A DNA stretch of 64,000 nt from Arenibacter sp. ARW7G5Y1 (GCF_003201775.1 NZ_QJJZ01000012.1:1-64000); one strand, 5' to 3'. Shown: positions 1-9,279, counted from the first letter of the stretch. Notes: a model not told the origin generated them from the letters alone. A program made the numbers and translations.

Positions 1-83
1 ATTGCGTCTGATTATTGGTCTTCCAAACGACATTGCTTTTCATACCATTAAGATAAGAAAATCAATACTTTTTTTAAAATCAT

Positions 84-121
84 AAACAAAAAAAAAGAGA
101 CTGCCTTTTTAGACAGCCTCT
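84..121 (-). terminator. Intrinsic terminator downstream of the DapA-family gene
   Basis: Read on the minus strand, arms at 112-121 and 96-105 form a 10-bp stem with two G-U pairs around a 6-nt loop, followed by a long U-run (plus-strand A-run about 84-96). It lies 56 nt after the stop of the DapA-family gene and should end that transcript. Confidence 0.8.
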
Positions 122-176
122 TTATTCATTCCTGTATTATTATGATTACCTGCGCCAGAACCATTTATTGGGCTCT

Positions 177-1076
177 TTAAGCCGACAATATTGGTCTGTT
201 TTTCATAGCGGTATCAATTATTTTCAAAACACGTTCCCTTTCCGCTCCCTGCAAGGGCAGCCTAGGGGCTCTAACATTTTCCGTTCCAATACCTGTGGCT
301 ACTTCCGCCAGCTTAATATTTTGGACCAACTGCGGGCTAATATCCAACTCCAATAGAGGCATAAACCAGCGATAGATTTCCAAGGCTTCATCAACCTTAG
401 CAGCTTTTACCAAATTATAAATGGCCACTGTTTCCGCAGGATAGGCACAAACCAAGCCTGCCACCCATCCATCGGCACCGGTCAGCAAACTTTCCAAGGC
501 TAGCGTATCTACCCCGGTCATAACCTTTAAGCGATCTCCAAAACGGTTCTTAAGCCTTATTACATTGGTAATATCCCTAGTGGATTCCTTTACCGCCTGA
601 ATATTATCGCACTTTATTAGCTCCTCGAACATATCCAGAGTTACTTCTATTTTATAATCTACGGGGTTATTGTAAATCATAATCGGTAAGGAAGTACTAT
701 TTGCAATCGCCGTAAAATAAGTTACGGTCTCAAAATCCGTGGCTTTGTATCTCATTGGAGGCAAAAGCATTAATCCATTGGCACCAATTGATTCTGCATG
801 TTTGGCCACGGCAATGGCATCTTCGGTAGTTTGCTCCGCGATATTGATAATTACCGGAATTTTTTGATCCGTAATGGATAGGGTAGTCTTGATAAGAATT
901 TCCTTTTCTTCAGGTTTTAGTGTGCTGGCCTCCCCCAAGGTTCCACCTAGGATAATCCCATTAACACCTGCTGCCATTTGAGCTTTTATATTTTTTTCAA
1001 ACATCACAAGATCTAGCTGATCATCCTCAGTGAACTTCGTTGTTACTGCTGGCATTACGCCTTCCCATTTTATCAT
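177..1076 (-). CDS. DapA/NAL-family (dihydrodipicolinate synthase superfamily) lyase or aldolase
   Basis: This is a 299-residue class I aldolase-type TIM barrel of the DHDPS/N-acetylneuraminate lyase superfamily, usual length for the family. The Schiff-base lysine is K163 in QAVKEST. The IMIYNNP motif supplies the catalytic tyrosine near residue 135, and GGTLGEAS near residue 44 corresponds to the GTTGE-type carboxylate-binding loop. There is no signal peptide, so it is cytoplasmic. It is probably not housekeeping DapA: it has its own copy of the locus-wide promoter element (1096-1157) shared with prolyl peptidases, SusC genes and GH95-2. Family members act on 2-keto-3-deoxy sugar acids, sialic acid, 4-hydroxy-2-oxoglutarate, or pyrroline-4-hydroxy-2-carboxylate (hydroxyproline catabolism). 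The nearby prolyl peptidases make the last attractive, but the sequence alone does not decide. Family assignment is firm; substrate is inference. Confidence 0.9.
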   Translation of the reverse strand: MIKWEGVMPAVTTKFTEDDQLDLVMFEKNIKAQMAAGVNGIILGGTLGEASTLKPEEKEILIKTTLSITDQKIPVIINIAEQTTEDAIAVAKHAESIGANGLMLLPPMRYKATDFETVTYFTAIANSTSLPIMIYNNPVDYKIEVTLDMFEELIKCDNIQAVKESTRDITNVIRLKNRFGDRLKVMTGVDTLALESLLTGADGWVAGLVCAYPAETVAIYNLVKAAKVDEALEIYRWFMPLLELDISPQLVQNIKLAEVATGIGTENVRAPRLPLQGAERERVLKIIDTAMKNRPILSA

Positions 1077-1095
1077 GATAAATATTGTTTTAAAA

Positions 1096-1157
1096 CAAAA
1101 ATAGATGATAACAACAAGGAAATTATCGCATAAATTAGCAAGTCATCATACTATTTT
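1096..1157 (-). promoter_or_regulatory. Composite regulon promoter, copy 1 (DapA-family gene)
   Basis: On the minus strand AAAATAGTATG (1157-1147) is followed by 6 nt and TGCTAA (1140-1135). After 31 nt comes a perfect -7 box, TATTTTTG (1103-1096, TAnnTTTG). The start codon is 20 nt further on. Six other copies with identical spacing occur in the window. Confidence 0.8.
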
Positions 1158-1343
1158 ACTTCCTAAATAATCAGGGAGGGGGGCTTATTTCACCCAGGCC
1201 ATTATAGTATATTCCCTGTGCTAAAAAATAAACAAATATCATGTTGATATTTTATAGACTACCACCTATTTTTCATAAAAGATACCGCCATAGTAGGTGC
1301 TCGGGTTTCCCTTTGCATGTTGAACAAAGTAACTAGGGGGCAT

Positions 1344-1377
1344 TAAAAGAAAAACCCCACCAAAAACGGAGGGGTTT
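1344..1377 (-). terminator. Intrinsic terminator downstream of aminopeptidase P
   Basis: On the minus strand arms 1377-1368 and 1361-1352 form a 10-bp stem with one mismatch and a 6-nt loop, followed by a T-rich run. It ends the DPP-IV/PepP transcript 64 nt after the pepP stop. Confidence 0.75.
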
Positions 1378-1441
1378 GTTCAATCTTGGTATCGTACCGG
1401 ATCCTGGATTCCCGAGACACAAATATCTCTAAATTGAACCC

Positions 1442-2842
1442 TTAGAGCCGAGTCTTGGAAATTCTAAAATCTTCTATTTCCATTGAGGTAGTAGGGAGTT
1501 TGGCCCCTAACAAACGGCTACCATTTTTGGTTATAAGGAAATCATCTTCCACACGGATTCCACCAAAGCTTTTGTATTCTTCCAATTTATCATAATTGAC
1601 AAATTCGAAGTATTTATTTTCACTCTTTCTAAGTTCTATAAGCTCTGGGATAAAGTAAATTCCTGGTTCTACGGTCAGGACCATTCCCTCTTCCAAGGCC
1701 CTCCCCAGGCGAAGGGATTTAAACCCAAAATCCTTGCTTTGCTGAATTTCATTGGTATATCCAACATATTGTTCTCCCAAATTCTCCATATCATGGACAT
1801 CCAATCCCATCATATGTCCCAATCCACACTGAAAAAACAAAGTATGGGCGCCAGCCTCCACCGCCTTGTCCGCATCTCCTTTCATTAGTCCCAGTTCCAT
1901 TAAGCCCACAACTATATCTTTACAGGCAGCAAGATGCACATTTCTAAATAACTGGTTGGGCTTAAGCATACCCACCGCAGTTTTATAGGAGCTATAGACA
2001 ATATCATAAATTTCTTTCTGCTTAACACTAAATGTCATATTAACAGGAAAAGTCCGTGTAAGGTCCCCGGCATATCCCGAAAAGTTTTCCGCACCACAGT
2101 CGCAAAGGACCATGTCTCCCTCTTTAAGTAGATTTCCCCTGTAGTGATTATGAAGAATTTGTCCATCAATAGTTACTATGGAAGGAAATGAGGTGTTATT
2201 TCCGTTGGCCATTGCAATATTCTGAACCGCCCCGAAAAGATCCGCTTCGGTCATTCCTGCTTCAGCGATCTCCATGGCCTTATACTGCATTTCTACAGTT
2301 GTATTTACCGCTTTTTCAATTTCTTCTATTTCGGCAGTAGACTTTATAGACCTCAGCTTTACCACGGCCTTTATCAAATTGGTAGAAATCTTTTTTGATA
2401 CCTCGGTAGCCGATAATTTGAACAATTCAGATAATTTCAAAACATGTTCGGGACGATAAGGCGGCAAATAATGGATCTGCCTCCCTTTGGCAATGGCATC
2501 CCCTACATAGCCCTCAAGACTATTAGCTGGATTTACAACATGGACCCCCACCTTTTGGGCCTGTTCTTCCAGAGATTCAATAGGCCCCGTAAAGACAATA
2601 TCATCAATGGATAAATTATCTCCAAAAACAATCTCCTTGTTTTCATCCAAATCCATTATAGCATTCAATCCAGGTATTTGAAGTCCAAAGAAATAAATAA
2701 AGGAACTATCCTGCCTGTATGGATAGGTATTGTGTTTAAAGTTTATGCCACTTTCGTCATTTCCTAGAAAAAGAACCAATCCATCGCCCAGCAATTCCTT
2801 TAACTTTTCCCTTCTAGTTACATATTCCTGCTTTGCAAACAT
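1442..2842 (-). CDS. Xaa-Pro aminopeptidase (aminopeptidase P, family M24B), cytoplasmic
   Basis: A 466-residue M24 peptidase with an N-terminal AMP_N domain (about 1-140) and a C-terminal pita-bread domain. All five metal ligands of the dinuclear site can be placed: the two Asp in CDCGAE and AGDLTR, His in GLGHMMGLDVHD, Glu in TVEPGIYF and Glu in IRVEDDF. It removes the N-terminal residue from peptides with proline at position 2. There is no signal peptide. It lies 85 nt downstream of the DPP-IV-like gene on the same strand with no terminator between them, so the two are probably cotranscribed from the promoter at 5251-5312. A second, secreted aminopeptidase P sits at 16353-17825, so proline-containing peptides can be processed in both compartments. 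Length fits the family (E. coli PepP is slightly shorter). Confidence 0.93.
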   Translation of the reverse strand: MFAKQEYVTRREKLKELLGDGLVLFLGNDESGINFKHNTYPYRQDSSFIYFFGLQIPGLNAIMDLDENKEIVFGDNLSIDDIVFTGPIESLEEQAQKVGVHVVNPANSLEGYVGDAIAKGRQIHYLPPYRPEHVLKLSELFKLSATEVSKKISTNLIKAVVKLRSIKSTAEIEEIEKAVNTTVEMQYKAMEIAEAGMTEADLFGAVQNIAMANGNNTSFPSIVTIDGQILHNHYRGNLLKEGDMVLCDCGAENFSGYAGDLTRTFPVNMTFSVKQKEIYDIVYSSYKTAVGMLKPNQLFRNVHLAACKDIVVGLMELGLMKGDADKAVEAGAHTLFFQCGLGHMMGLDVHDMENLGEQYVGYTNEIQQSKDFGFKSLRLGRALEEGMVLTVEPGIYFIPELIELRKSENKYFEFVNYDKLEEYKSFGGIRVEDDFLITKNGSRLLGAKLPTTSMEIEDFRISKTRL

Positions 2843-2927
2843 ATATTTGATGATTTATACCGAAAAAAAATAATTCCATTGAGGATACTGATGTTATCCA
2901 ATAATAATTAGCAATAAACGCTTTAAC

Positions 2928-5165
2928 TTATTTACCACCGGCCGGCAAGTTCTTTTTCCAAAAAACTTCCATTGTTTCCCTTAGGTGGTACGAGGTATTT
3001 TCCCGTTCGTTTATTGAATGCGCCCTCATGGGATAAGACATCATATTAAACATCTTATTGTGTTCTATCAATTTATTGACCAACATCTCAAAACTCTGAT
3101 AATGTACGTTATCGTCTGCGGTACCGTGTATGATCATTAAATTTCCTTCCAAGTGCTGCGCGAAATTAATTGGAGAGCCATCGTGGTACCCTTTGGCATT
3201 ATCCTCCAACAATCCCATATATCTCTCTTGGTAGGTAGCATCATAAAGTCTTTGGTCGGAAACGAAGGAAACGGCCAAACCTGAAGAATAGATCTCCGGA
3301 TACCTAAACATACAGTTCAGTGTCATTTGGCCACCACCACTCCAACCCCAAATACCAACTCTGGACGGGTCCAAGAAATTATAGGTATCCAATATTTTTT
3401 TAGCCGCTTTGCTCTGGTCCTCAGAAGCCAGAATCCCTATTTGCCCATAAATGGATTTGCGCCATTTATTACCTCTAGGAGTTTTAGTTCCACGATTGTC
3501 CACACTCATTACAATATACCCCTGCTGGGCCATATACTGATCCCAAAGGCTACCCCCACCCCAATTGTCCTGAACGGTGGCACCTGCAGGCTCTCCATAA
3601 ACATAGAACAACAAAGGATATTTTTTTGTAGCATCAAAATCCTTCGGCTTAATCATCCAGGCATCCAATACCTCATCACCAATGTCTACCTTTACAAACT
3701 CTTTGGGATTCAGTTCCAAAGCATCAAATTTGGCCTTTAGCTCTTTGTTATCCTCCAAAATTCTCCTTTGTTTATGATTGGGAAGACTTATCAGGGAATA
3801 TACGGGAGGGGTAACCGCATTCTGAAACACTTGGATTCCCCATTTGGCATCATTGGATATTTGATAAGAGCTCTGCCCAGCATTTGAGCTAGGGGTAATC
3901 CTTTCGGCTTCCCCTTTTCCATCTATACGGCTCCTATACAAATATCTTTGGGTGAAATTGTCAGGGGAAGCGATATAATAAACATACCCTCCCTTTGGAT
4001 CAATACAATTTATCTCCACCACATCAAACTCCCCTTTTGTAATGGGCTGGACAACACTGCCGTCCCTTGAGACCTTGTAAAGGTGCAACCACCCATCCCT
4101 TTCACTGGACCAAGTAAAGTACTTTTCATTATCCAACCAGCGTACGTCGTCATGAATATCCAAAAAGGCATCATCCTTTTCCGTTAGGATATTAACTAGG
4201 TCCATTGTCTGGATATCCCCAATATAAACCTTATTGGTATTTTGTCTACGATTTAGCTGCTGAATCATTACCTCATTGGAATTGGGAATAAAATCCATTC
4301 TTGCCAAATAGTTGTTCTTTGGATCACCTGGAACCTTGAACCATTTTGAAGTACCATTTTCCACAGATACCACCCCCACTTTTACGGTTGAAAGCTCAGT
4401 CCCTACCTTGGGATAAGGCATTGGGATAGGTTTGGAGTATATGGAATCTACATTGTTGATCATGTAAAAGGTCCCTACATCCTTAGTATCCGATTGCCAA
4501 TAGGCTATATGTTTGCCATCAGGGCTCCACCTGAAGCCATCCCTACAATTTAATTCCTCTTCATAGACCCAATCAAAAGTACCATTTACAATATTATCGC
4601 CCCCATCCTTGGTAAGCTGATCTATCTTATGGTCTTCAAGATTTTCCGAATATATATTCAATTCGCTCACATAAGCCACTTTGGAAGCGTCCGGAGAAAA
4701 TTTCGCAAACATCAAGGTCGCGGATGGTAAGGACTGTCCCAATCTTGCCAATTTATTGGTCTTAAGATCCAACACCCAATAATCGCCCCTTGTATGATAC
4801 CTCCAAACTTTACGCGTATTGGTAAAAAGAAGCAGCTTGTTGTTGTCCAGCGACCATTGGTAATCCGAAATGGTAATAGGTTTATTTTCTCCCTTGGGAA
4901 TTAATTGGGCTGCAGAGACCAAAACCGACCTTGCCCCACTTTTTGCATCATATTTAACAATATCCCTTCCTCCGATTTCTTTGTTGGACTCCAGGGTAGA
5001 ATATCCTTTGTTGTCCTTCATCCAACGAACTGGACCAAACCCCTTTTGACCGTAAACATTGTTTTTGTAAATATCATTTAACTGTAAGCTAGAACCATTC
5101 TGTGCCAGACTGGTACCGATAAAAAACAAAAAGCATAGTATGCTTCCCAAAATCCCTTTTTTCAT
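2928..5165 (-). CDS. Dipeptidyl peptidase IV-like prolyl peptidase (S9B), exported
   Basis: A 745-residue protein with a signal peptide (about 1-21, ending in SLAQ), an N-terminal beta-propeller (DPPIV_N) and a C-terminal alpha/beta hydrolase domain. The catalytic triad is visible: Ser609 in GWSGGG, Asp684 in HGTADDNVH and His716 in MRAHSI. The N-terminal Glu pair that anchors the substrate amino group in DPP-IV is present in DWVYEEE near residues 200-202. It should cleave Xaa-Pro (or Xaa-Ala) dipeptides from periplasmic peptides. It is the first gene of a two-gene unit with aminopeptidase P and carries copy 2 of the regulon promoter. Together the two enzymes would dismantle proline-rich peptides, which fits a Pro-rich or hydroxyproline-rich glycoprotein substrate (inference). 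Confidence 0.93.
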   Translation of the reverse strand: MKKGILGSILCFLFFIGTSLAQNGSSLQLNDIYKNNVYGQKGFGPVRWMKDNKGYSTLESNKEIGGRDIVKYDAKSGARSVLVSAAQLIPKGENKPITISDYQWSLDNNKLLLFTNTRKVWRYHTRGDYWVLDLKTNKLARLGQSLPSATLMFAKFSPDASKVAYVSELNIYSENLEDHKIDQLTKDGGDNIVNGTFDWVYEEELNCRDGFRWSPDGKHIAYWQSDTKDVGTFYMINNVDSIYSKPIPMPYPKVGTELSTVKVGVVSVENGTSKWFKVPGDPKNNYLARMDFIPNSNEVMIQQLNRRQNTNKVYIGDIQTMDLVNILTEKDDAFLDIHDDVRWLDNEKYFTWSSERDGWLHLYKVSRDGSVVQPITKGEFDVVEINCIDPKGGYVYYIASPDNFTQRYLYRSRIDGKGEAERITPSSNAGQSSYQISNDAKWGIQVFQNAVTPPVYSLISLPNHKQRRILEDNKELKAKFDALELNPKEFVKVDIGDEVLDAWMIKPKDFDATKKYPLLFYVYGEPAGATVQDNWGGGSLWDQYMAQQGYIVMSVDNRGTKTPRGNKWRKSIYGQIGILASEDQSKAAKKILDTYNFLDPSRVGIWGWSGGGQMTLNCMFRYPEIYSSGLAVSFVSDQRLYDATYQERYMGLLEDNAKGYHDGSPINFAQHLEGNLMIIHGTADDNVHYQSFEMLVNKLIEHNKMFNMMSYPMRAHSINERENTSYHLRETMEVFWKKNLPAGGK

Positions 5166-5250
5166 AACTTTTATTATTTCTAAATACTATTCTTCATAAG
5201 GCCAAACCAAAAGTAACACTTCCAAGAAAATCCTACATATTTCGGCACAA

Positions 5251-5312
5251 CAATATTACAAAGTCCCATGGCAGTGGATATTGCCCAAATTAGCAAATAG
5301 TGATACTATTTT
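5251..5312 (-). promoter_or_regulatory. Composite regulon promoter, copy 2 (DPP-IV/PepP unit)
   Basis: On the minus strand AAAATAGTATC (5312-5302), 6 nt, TGCTAA (5295-5290), then 31 nt to TAATATTG (5258-5251). The start codon is 86 nt downstream of the -7 box. Spacing is identical to the other six copies. Confidence 0.8.
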
Positions 5313-5390
5313 AGAAAACGATTTTAGAAAGCTACAAAACACCCTTGGTATTATAGGGATAAGCAACACGATCGGCCAAAGCGTCCACCG

Positions 5391-6263
5391 CTACCCCTGG
5401 TCATTATTTATATTGGACCGATATTCCATAGGGGACATCCCTGTGTATTTTTTAAAATGCTTATGAAAGTTTGATAAATTATTGAATCCACTGCCATATC
5501 CACAGTCCGAAATACTATAATTCTCATTATGGAGCAGTTCACAGGCACTTCCAATTCTCACCTCGGCCAAATATTGGGAGAAGGTTTTCTTGGTTTTGGA
5601 TTTAAAAAACCTACAGAAGCCCGTAGGCGACATATGGGCCAAATCGGCTATTTCGGAAAGTGTAATCAATTCCCTATAATTTTCCTTTACAAATGCACAG
5701 ATCTTTGTAATTTTAGGGTTATTGTCAACACCTATCTTAACGGGCGCTGCCTTAGGTGATAATATCATCACGTTATTATCCCTGGATGCAACATTGAGCA
5801 ACTTTAAAAACAATAAAAATTTATTTAGACCGGTGCTAGTGGTCAGCTCTTCGATATAATCCGTTAAATACCTTGCACTATCCCTATTTACCTTAATCCC
5901 ATAGTGTGAGGATTCAATTAATTTATTTATCCTATAGGCTTCAGGCACATTTCGGAGGGATTCCTTTACTTTATCTTGATCAAAAAACAGAGAAATCGCT
6001 TTGGAACCACTATTGGAATTCCCAAAGGAATCTTTGTTGGTCTTTAAAGCATGGGGCAAATTTCTGCCAAAGAAATACACATCGCCCTTTTCATATGGAA
6101 CTACCTTGTCCGAGACAAAAAGAAATCCACTTCCCTCCTGTATCATGGTAATTTGAAATTCCTTGTGAAAATGAATCTGCTGATAAAACTTGTTTACATT
6201 CCACTTTTCCACCACTGGCGTACCGCTCTCTGGCAACAGGACATTATAAGGTTGTGCGTTCAT
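5391..6263 (-). CDS. AraC-family transcriptional regulator 1
   Basis: A 290-residue regulator with an N-terminal cupin-type effector domain (about 20-110; HFHKEFQITMIQEG and GDVYFFGRNLPH are typical) and a C-terminal double helix-turn-helix of the AraC/XylS type (about 190-285; SEIADLAHMSPTGFCRFFK, then GYGSGFNNLSNFHKHFK). It lies 41 nt downstream of a second AraC gene with the same architecture; the two probably form a bicistronic operon. It sits next to the DPP-IV promoter and is an obvious candidate activator for the seven-copy element in this window. AraC proteins bind two half-sites about two helical turns apart, which suits AATAGTAT and TGCTAA. Ligand unknown; a sugar or short glycopeptide is plausible. 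Confidence 0.9.
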   Translation of the reverse strand: MNAQPYNVLLPESGTPVVEKWNVNKFYQQIHFHKEFQITMIQEGSGFLFVSDKVVPYEKGDVYFFGRNLPHALKTNKDSFGNSNSGSKAISLFFDQDKVKESLRNVPEAYRINKLIESSHYGIKVNRDSARYLTDYIEELTTSTGLNKFLLFLKLLNVASRDNNVMILSPKAAPVKIGVDNNPKITKICAFVKENYRELITLSEIADLAHMSPTGFCRFFKSKTKKTFSQYLAEVRIGSACELLHNENYSISDCGYGSGFNNLSNFHKHFKKYTGMSPMEYRSNINNDQG

Positions 6264-6304
6264 AATACTTTGGATTTTAAAAATTCTCAGTAAAAAATTC
6301 CTTT

Positions 6305-7186
6305 CTAATTAAATTTGGACGAAACCCGCAATTTAAATTCTGTAGGCGTCATACCTTTAATAGATTTAAAATGCCGGTGAAAACTTGAGATATTGGTAAA
6401 TCCGGAATTAAAACAACTCTCCGTTGTATTATGGGTCCCGGCCCTAATAAACTCACAAGCCTTGGTTATTCGCAATTCAATGAGAAATTGTATGTAGGTT
6501 TTTTGCGTCCTAGACTTAAAAAACCTGCTAAATGTAGGCGGTGTCATTTTAAAATAACCGGCAACATCTGCCAACGAAATTCTTTTTTGAAAATTGGATT
6601 CGGTATACGCAAATACCTCATTGATAATTTCAATATCCTCATCAACAAAATTAGTCTCCAAATCTTCACGGGTAGATAGATAATCACCTCGATTGCCTTT
6701 GGAAATGAAGTCCAATATATTCAACAATTCGAGGACTTTATCAAAATCGTCCATCTTCCGCAACCCGTCGATTTTGGAAATAATTTCCCGGCAATTCCCT
6801 GCACTCAACTTATAGCCCAAAGAGGCATTATCCAATAAATTTTTAATAGAGCCAGTTTCGGGGTTTTGCTGAAACAGGGATTCAAAAATATTCCTGTTAA
6901 AAAAAACGCTGACCCTTCTACCCTTTTGCCCCATGCCATTCTCATCCGTTGTATCCTCCGTTTTAAATCCATGTGGCAGATTACTACCAAACAAATACAC
7001 CTCCCCGGGTTTAATCCTATAGGTTTCCGAACCCGCCATAAGGCAACCACCACCTTCCCTTATGTAGGTAAGTTGACATTCCTCATGAAAATGGACCAAA
7101 TCGTAATTACGACCATCATCACATTCTTCAACGCGAATCGACATATTTTGCTGCATTGGCACCTTAAAAGCAATTACATTTGACAT
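6305..7186 (-). CDS. AraC-family transcriptional regulator 2
   Basis: A 293-residue paralogue of the neighbouring regulator. The N-terminal cupin half contains VHFHEECQLTYIREGGG and GEVYLFGSNLPHG. The C-terminal AraC HTH domain (about 185-290) includes LADVAGYFKMTPPTFSRFFK and CFNSGFTNISSFHRHFK. It is the promoter-proximal gene of the AraC pair and diverges from the serine ammonia-lyase gene across 220 bp. That divergent spacer has no full copy of the composite element, only a lone TGCTAA on the minus strand at 7322-7317, so the pair is probably not autoregulated through it. Two paralogous effector domains could let the cell sense two different products or form heterodimers (inference). Confidence 0.9.
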   Translation of the reverse strand: MSNVIAFKVPMQQNMSIRVEECDDGRNYDLVHFHEECQLTYIREGGGCLMAGSETYRIKPGEVYLFGSNLPHGFKTEDTTDENGMGQKGRRVSVFFNRNIFESLFQQNPETGSIKNLLDNASLGYKLSAGNCREIISKIDGLRKMDDFDKVLELLNILDFISKGNRGDYLSTREDLETNFVDEDIEIINEVFAYTESNFQKRISLADVAGYFKMTPPTFSRFFKSRTQKTYIQFLIELRITKACEFIRAGTHNTTESCFNSGFTNISSFHRHFKSIKGMTPTEFKLRVSSKFN

Positions 7187-7406
7187 AAAATCACTTTTTA
7201 ATATTAAATTAAAAAGTTAATTTACAAAAAAAGTCTTAACTTCAGCTATAATATTACATGAAAATATGTCAGTAAATTAATAGATTTGAACAATAGATAA
7301 ATAACTACGACACCATTTAGCAAATTCCAATTTTAGGATTTGCAAACTAAGAATACAAAAAAGCAAATAATTCCAATTCAGATTAAGATCTTATATAATT
7401 GAATCC

Positions 7407-8981
7407 ATGAAAACATTTCCTAGTATTTTTAATGACGTAATAGGCCCGGTAATGCGGGGGCCATCCAGTTCCCATTGTGCAGCAGCATTAAGGATAGGAC
7501 GAATTTGCAGGGATTTAATGAACAACCACATCGAGGAGGTCTATATTGAATTTGACCCTAATGGTTCTTTGGCCACGACCCACTCCGGGCAAGGCTCGGA
7601 CATGGGGCTTTTCGGGGGACTGCTGGGCTGGGAGGCCGACGATGAGCGGCTGAAGGATTATGAAATGCACATTAATAATGCCGGAATCAAAATAAAAATA
7701 GACATTCATCCTATAGGCGCCACTCACCCCAACACCTATAAAATCACCCTAAAAAACAAGACTGAGACGCATCAAGTGATTGGTCTCTCTACGGGGGGTG
7801 GAATGATTGAAATCATAGAAATAGACCAAAGTCCCGTATCGTTGATGGGCGATTTTAACCTAACCCTAATTTATAGTGATTCCGCTCCTGATCTCATGGA
7901 GTCGGTTTCAAAAATGAATCTAGGGGAGGTATCGCTTCATTCCGGTGCCCATAAATTCATCCTGGTCCAATCCAACGCATCGCAGCAGCAGCAACTCATG
8001 GAACAGGTCAATTCACTGCAAACACCAACGAAAATCCGGACTTTAGACCCTGTACTCCCAATAAAATCGAGAAAAAATCTTTCCGTACCCTTTATTACAG
8101 TAGAGCAATTATTGGAATACAACAAAGACAAAAACATGAATCTCTGGGAATTGGCTGCCGATTATGAAAGCCAAAGGGGCAACATCACCAAAGAGGAGGT
8201 AATAGAGAAAATGGGACGCATAGTGGACATCATGGAAAACTCCATCCACCTTGGTCTCAAAGGCACCCATTACAAAGACCGTATATTGGGCAGTCAATCC
8301 CTCAATTTCAAAAAAAACAAGGAAGAAAAAAAGCTGATTCCCGGTGATGTTCTAAATAACTCCATTATGTTCACCTCCTCCATGATGGAGATAAAAAGCT
8401 CTATGGGGGTTATAGTGGCCGCACCAACAGCAGGCTCTTGCGGAGCCCTTCCAGGAACAATTATAGGCACCGCCACCACCTTGGGGCTTTCCAGGGAACA
8501 AATGGTACAAGCCATGCTGGCCGCTGGATTAATTGGAGTCTTTATAACTGCCCATGCCACATTTTCGGCCGAAGTAGGTGGCTGTATGGGCGAATGCGGA
8601 TCAGCCTCAGGAATGGCGGCCGCGGGAGTCGTTGTTTTAAAGAACGGAAGCCTTTCACAGTCACTTGCCGCAGCGTCCATGGCTTTACAAAGTTCTTTAG
8701 GTCTAATATGCGACACCGTCGCGGACAGGGTTGAAGCCCCTTGTTTAAACAGGAATGTGATGGCTTCCTCTACTGCCATATCCTGTGCAAATATGGCCCT
8801 ATCCGATTACGACCAAGTAATTCCACTGGATGAAGTGATAGAAACCATGAAACGAGTGGGAGACGCCATTCCACACACCTTAAGGTGTACGGGCCTTGGC
8901 GGGCTGGCCATAACCAAGACCGCAAAAAAAATCGAAGCTGCCCTACAGGGCAACAAATCGGCCTCCTATAAATCCTGTTAA
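7407..8981 (+). CDS. sdaA: L-serine ammonia-lyase, iron-sulfur-dependent, single chain
   Basis: A 524-residue protein with the N-terminal beta domain (about 1-160; GPVMRGPSSSHCAAALRIG is the family start signature) and the C-terminal alpha domain (about 230-510). Cysteines for the [4Fe-4S] cluster can be seen in TAGSCGALPG, GGCMGECGSASG and LICDTVADRVEAPC. It deaminates L-serine to pyruvate and ammonia in the cytoplasm. Somewhat longer than E. coli SdaA. It is a single gene, divergent from the AraC pair. TAGATTTG at 7281-7288 is a possible -7 box for it. The nearby peptidases make it likely that it consumes serine from imported peptides, which would fit O-glycosylated Ser-rich substrates; this link is inference. 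No copy of the regulon element was found upstream. Confidence 0.92.
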   Translation: MKTFPSIFNDVIGPVMRGPSSSHCAAALRIGRICRDLMNNHIEEVYIEFDPNGSLATTHSGQGSDMGLFGGLLGWEADDERLKDYEMHINNAGIKIKIDIHPIGATHPNTYKITLKNKTETHQVIGLSTGGGMIEIIEIDQSPVSLMGDFNLTLIYSDSAPDLMESVSKMNLGEVSLHSGAHKFILVQSNASQQQQLMEQVNSLQTPTKIRTLDPVLPIKSRKNLSVPFITVEQLLEYNKDKNMNLWELAADYESQRGNITKEEVIEKMGRIVDIMENSIHLGLKGTHYKDRILGSQSLNFKKNKEEKKLIPGDVLNNSIMFTSSMMEIKSSMGVIVAAPTAGSCGALPGTIIGTATTLGLSREQMVQAMLAAGLIGVFITAHATFSAEVGGCMGECGSASGMAAAGVVVLKNGSLSQSLAAASMALQSSLGLICDTVADRVEAPCLNRNVMASSTAISCANMALSDYDQVIPLDEVIETMKRVGDAIPHTLRCTGLGGLAITKTAKKIEAALQGNKSASYKSC

Positions 8982-9191
8982 TCCAACACAGCTACCATCT
9001 TTGGAAGACAACGCTTGTCCCATCATTTTTTCGCTACAAAATTGCACAGGGCTTTACTTTTTATAATATTCAAAGTTTAGCCCCTATAATTTTTGTATAA
9101 AACAAATATTGGAAGACCCCTATTGCTATTACCGCAAATACAATATTCAATCCAATTTTTCTCCTCCCCACACACTTCTTAACCTTTTGTT

Positions 9192-9253
9192 AATATTGTA
9201 TATCAATATGCTAAGATACCGCCCATTTCACTGCAACTAAATATTTAATTTTA
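9192..9253 (+). promoter_or_regulatory. Composite regulon promoter, copy 3 (SusC1 operon)
   Basis: AATATTGTATA (9192-9202, two mismatches to consensus), 6 nt, TGCTAA (9209-9214), then 31 nt to TAATTTTA (9246-9253). The start codon lies about 245 nt downstream, implying a long 5' leader. Confidence 0.75.
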
Positions 9254-9258
9254 CCACA

Positions 9259-9279
9259 TTATTAATTTAGGTTTAATAA
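9259..9279 (+). repeat. Inverted repeat TTATTAA-N7-TTAATAA at the predicted SusC1 transcript start
   Basis: A perfect 7-bp dyad with 7-nt spacer, starting 44 nt after the TGCTAA box and 5 nt after the -7 box. The same dyad is found at exactly the same position at SusC2 and GH95-2. Confidence 0.7.

Larger units (their letters stand above)
1077..1441. other. Intergenic region between the DapA-family gene and aminopeptidase P
   Basis: This 365-bp spacer holds the DapA-gene promoter (1096-1157) and the aminopeptidase P terminator (1344-1377). No other gene is visible in about 1160-1340. A plus-strand look-alike of the regulon box at 1203-1224 has the wrong internal spacing and no -7 box. Confidence 0.6.

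Noticed and set aside
1-43. Possible start of a minus-strand gene (ATG at 43-41, open to the window edge).
   Set aside because: Only 14 codons are visible, with no recognisable motif or clear ribosome-binding site; it cannot be supported without the sequence to the left.
1203-1224. Plus-strand TTATAGTATA followed by TGCTAA, resembling the regulon box.
   Set aside because: The gap is 7 nt instead of 6, there is no -7 box 31 nt downstream, and no plus-strand gene follows nearby.
7317-7322. TGCTAA on the minus strand upstream of the AraC operon.
   Set aside because: The upstream half-site is poor and no TAnnTTTG-like box stands at the fixed distance; treated as a chance half-site.
8294-8779. 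161-residue minus-strand ORF inside the serine ammonia-lyase gene.
   Set aside because: Antisense shadow of a strongly supported gene with no family signature.
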